Shown one piece after another: positions 63,388 to 64,000 of a stretch of 64,000 nucleotides of DNA. Source of the stretch: Streptomyces hyderabadensis (lineage in GTDB: Bacteria > Actinomycetota > Actinomycetes > Streptomycetales > Streptomycetaceae); assembly GCF_020404845.1 (NCBI RefSeq), contig NZ_JAIOJZ010000015.1, positions 89,536 to 153,535 on the forward strand, in the 5' to 3' direction. A program made the position numbers and the translations under genes. The notes beneath the pieces were generated by a model, which was given only the letters and a program-made list of their open reading frames with translations, was not told where the DNA came from and ran no database searches. How positions within the stretch are numbered: the first letter of the stretch is position 1; each line of letters starts with the position of its first letter.

Positions 63388-64000
63388 TCAGCTCGCATCC
63401 TCCCGGAAGGTTCCGAGGACGGCGGCGAGCGCCCGCTCGTTCGCCGAGTCGCCCCAGTCGCCGGCCGGAGCCGTCCAGCGCAGCGAGAAGCTGCGGCCGC
63501 CGCCGAGCAGGAAACCGCGGCCGAAGGTGCGGACCCGGGCGCCCTCGTCCCCGGCCAGCCACTCCATGTCGGCCGCCGCACGCCCCCGGTAGGTGGTCGC
63601 GCGGATCTCGCCGATCCGCCGGTAGCCGTCCGAGCGCGCCAGGCCCGGCTCGACGTCGTCGCGCCAGACCGCCACCGGGTCCGCGCCCGCGCTCCTGCTG
63701 TAGGTGACGGCGAGGGTGCGCGGGTCGCCGGACGCGCCGAACACCACCCGGTACGCGCCGCCCGGCACGCGTGCGGTGTCCAGCCGCGTCCAGCTGCCGG
63801 GCAGGGCGACGGAGAAGCCCTCCGGCGCGTCGTAGCGGCGGAACCCGGCCGGAGCGGTGCCGTCCGGCTGCGACGGCGAGGCGCTCGCGCCCGGACCGCC
63901 GGCGGTGGCGGAGGGGGAGACGGCGCCGGACGCGGCGGGGGCGGAGGGCGAGGCGGACGGGTCGGAGCCGGGGGGCGGCGCGGCGTCGCCGGACGTGCCG
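63388..64000 (-). CDS. Protein with disordered linker and C-terminal extracellular-type domain (partial)
   Basis: The N-terminal part lies beyond the right edge; the frame is open to base 3999 of the last thousand (63999). The visible part is a Ser/Pro/Ala linker (about 64 codons) followed by a beta-rich domain: RRYDAPEGFSVALPGSWTRL, VPGGAYRVVFGASGDPRTLA, VTYSRSAGADPVAVWRDDVE, WTAPAGDWGDSANERALAAV. The DPEGFSVALPxGW-type domain after such a linker is often the outer end of a Streptomyces Ser/Thr kinase, so I expect a kinase domain to the right. That is inferred. Confidence 0.65.
   Translation of the reverse strand, partial: GTSGDAAPPPGSDPSASPSAPAASGAVSPSATAGGPGASASPSQPDGTAPAGFRRYDAPEGFSVALPGSWTRLDTARVPGGAYRVVFGASGDPRTLAVTYSRSAGADPVAVWRDDVEPGLARSDGYRRIGEIRATTYRGRAAADMEWLAGDEGARVRTFGRGFLLGGGRSFSLRWTAPAGDWGDSANERALAAVLGTFREDAS

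Overview
The window is about 72% G+C and coding-dense, with many GTG/TTG starts and GTGA-type overlaps. Its genes (long chaplin, SsgA-like protein, NsdA/NsdB-type regulator, PopR-ClpP3-ClpP4, DUF397, streptophobe family, F420-type oxidoreductase) place it in Streptomyces. From memory, the gene order (AA10 protein, ctaD, TPR kinase, nsdB, chpB, GH19 chitinase, sigL, popR/clpP3P4, rnhA, ssgC) follows the S. coelicolor SCO7225-SCO7290 region of the right chromosome arm. That synteny is recalled, not computed. I see no rRNA, tRNA, insertion sequence, prophage, CRISPR array or antibiotic biosynthesis cluster.

Layout. 0-5.7 kb: end of a flavin monooxygenase, DoxX, a chitin-active AA10 monooxygenase behind paired chitin-type operators, an NfeD/SPFH/TerC membrane cassette, a small zinc ribbon and a DUF3152 putative metalloprotease. 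5.8-11.7 kb: a response regulator/histidine kinase/GerMN-lipoprotein operon and a 938-residue secreted hydrolase. 11.8-17.3 kb: an accessory respiratory module (CtaD, CtaF-like, cytochrome b) followed by small envelope/DNA-associated genes and a Cys-rich copper-type four-helix protein. 17.3-28.9 kb: DUF2236 protein, TPR-fused Ser/Thr kinase, CrtI/PYROXD2-like oxidoreductase, serine hydrolase, acyl-CoA ligase, DUF397, universal stress protein, a ~20-copy minisatellite and a CGNR protein. 28.9-43.2 kb: secreted amidase, phosphotransferase, NsdB, PAS/PP2C-like protein, dehydrogenase, baeRF-like protein, secreted tripeptidase-like hydrolase, long chaplin, deaminase, epimerase and small membrane stress proteins. 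43.3-52.5 kb: GH19 chitinase, adenosine deaminase, LysR/aldo-keto reductase pair, streptophobe protein and a coupled PRC-barrel pair. 52.7-64 kb: anti-sigma/sigma pair, popR-clpP3-clpP4, two VOC proteins, RNase HI, oxidoreductases, SsgC, an F420-type enzyme and the end of a probable kinase C-terminal domain.

Working together. Three themes link neighbours. (1) Chitin use: the AA10 enzyme at 1.1 kb and the GH19 chitinase at 43.5 kb carry related 12-bp operator repeats and are probably induced together. (2) Development and stress: nsdB, chpB (with a candidate sigma-BldN promoter), sigL with an RsbW-like partner, popR/clpP3P4 and ssgC all lie in the right-hand half. (3) Copper and respiration: AA10 enzyme, extra cytochrome oxidase subunit I and a copper-storage-type protein. 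The most unusual sequence-level items are a ClpP4 with Gly in place of the catalytic His, a PP2C domain lacking its metal-binding Asp residues, a chaplin repeat without its Cys pair, a minisatellite whose units carry Shine-Dalgarno-like cores, and a kinase tail repeat whose last unit serves as the next gene's ribosome binding site.
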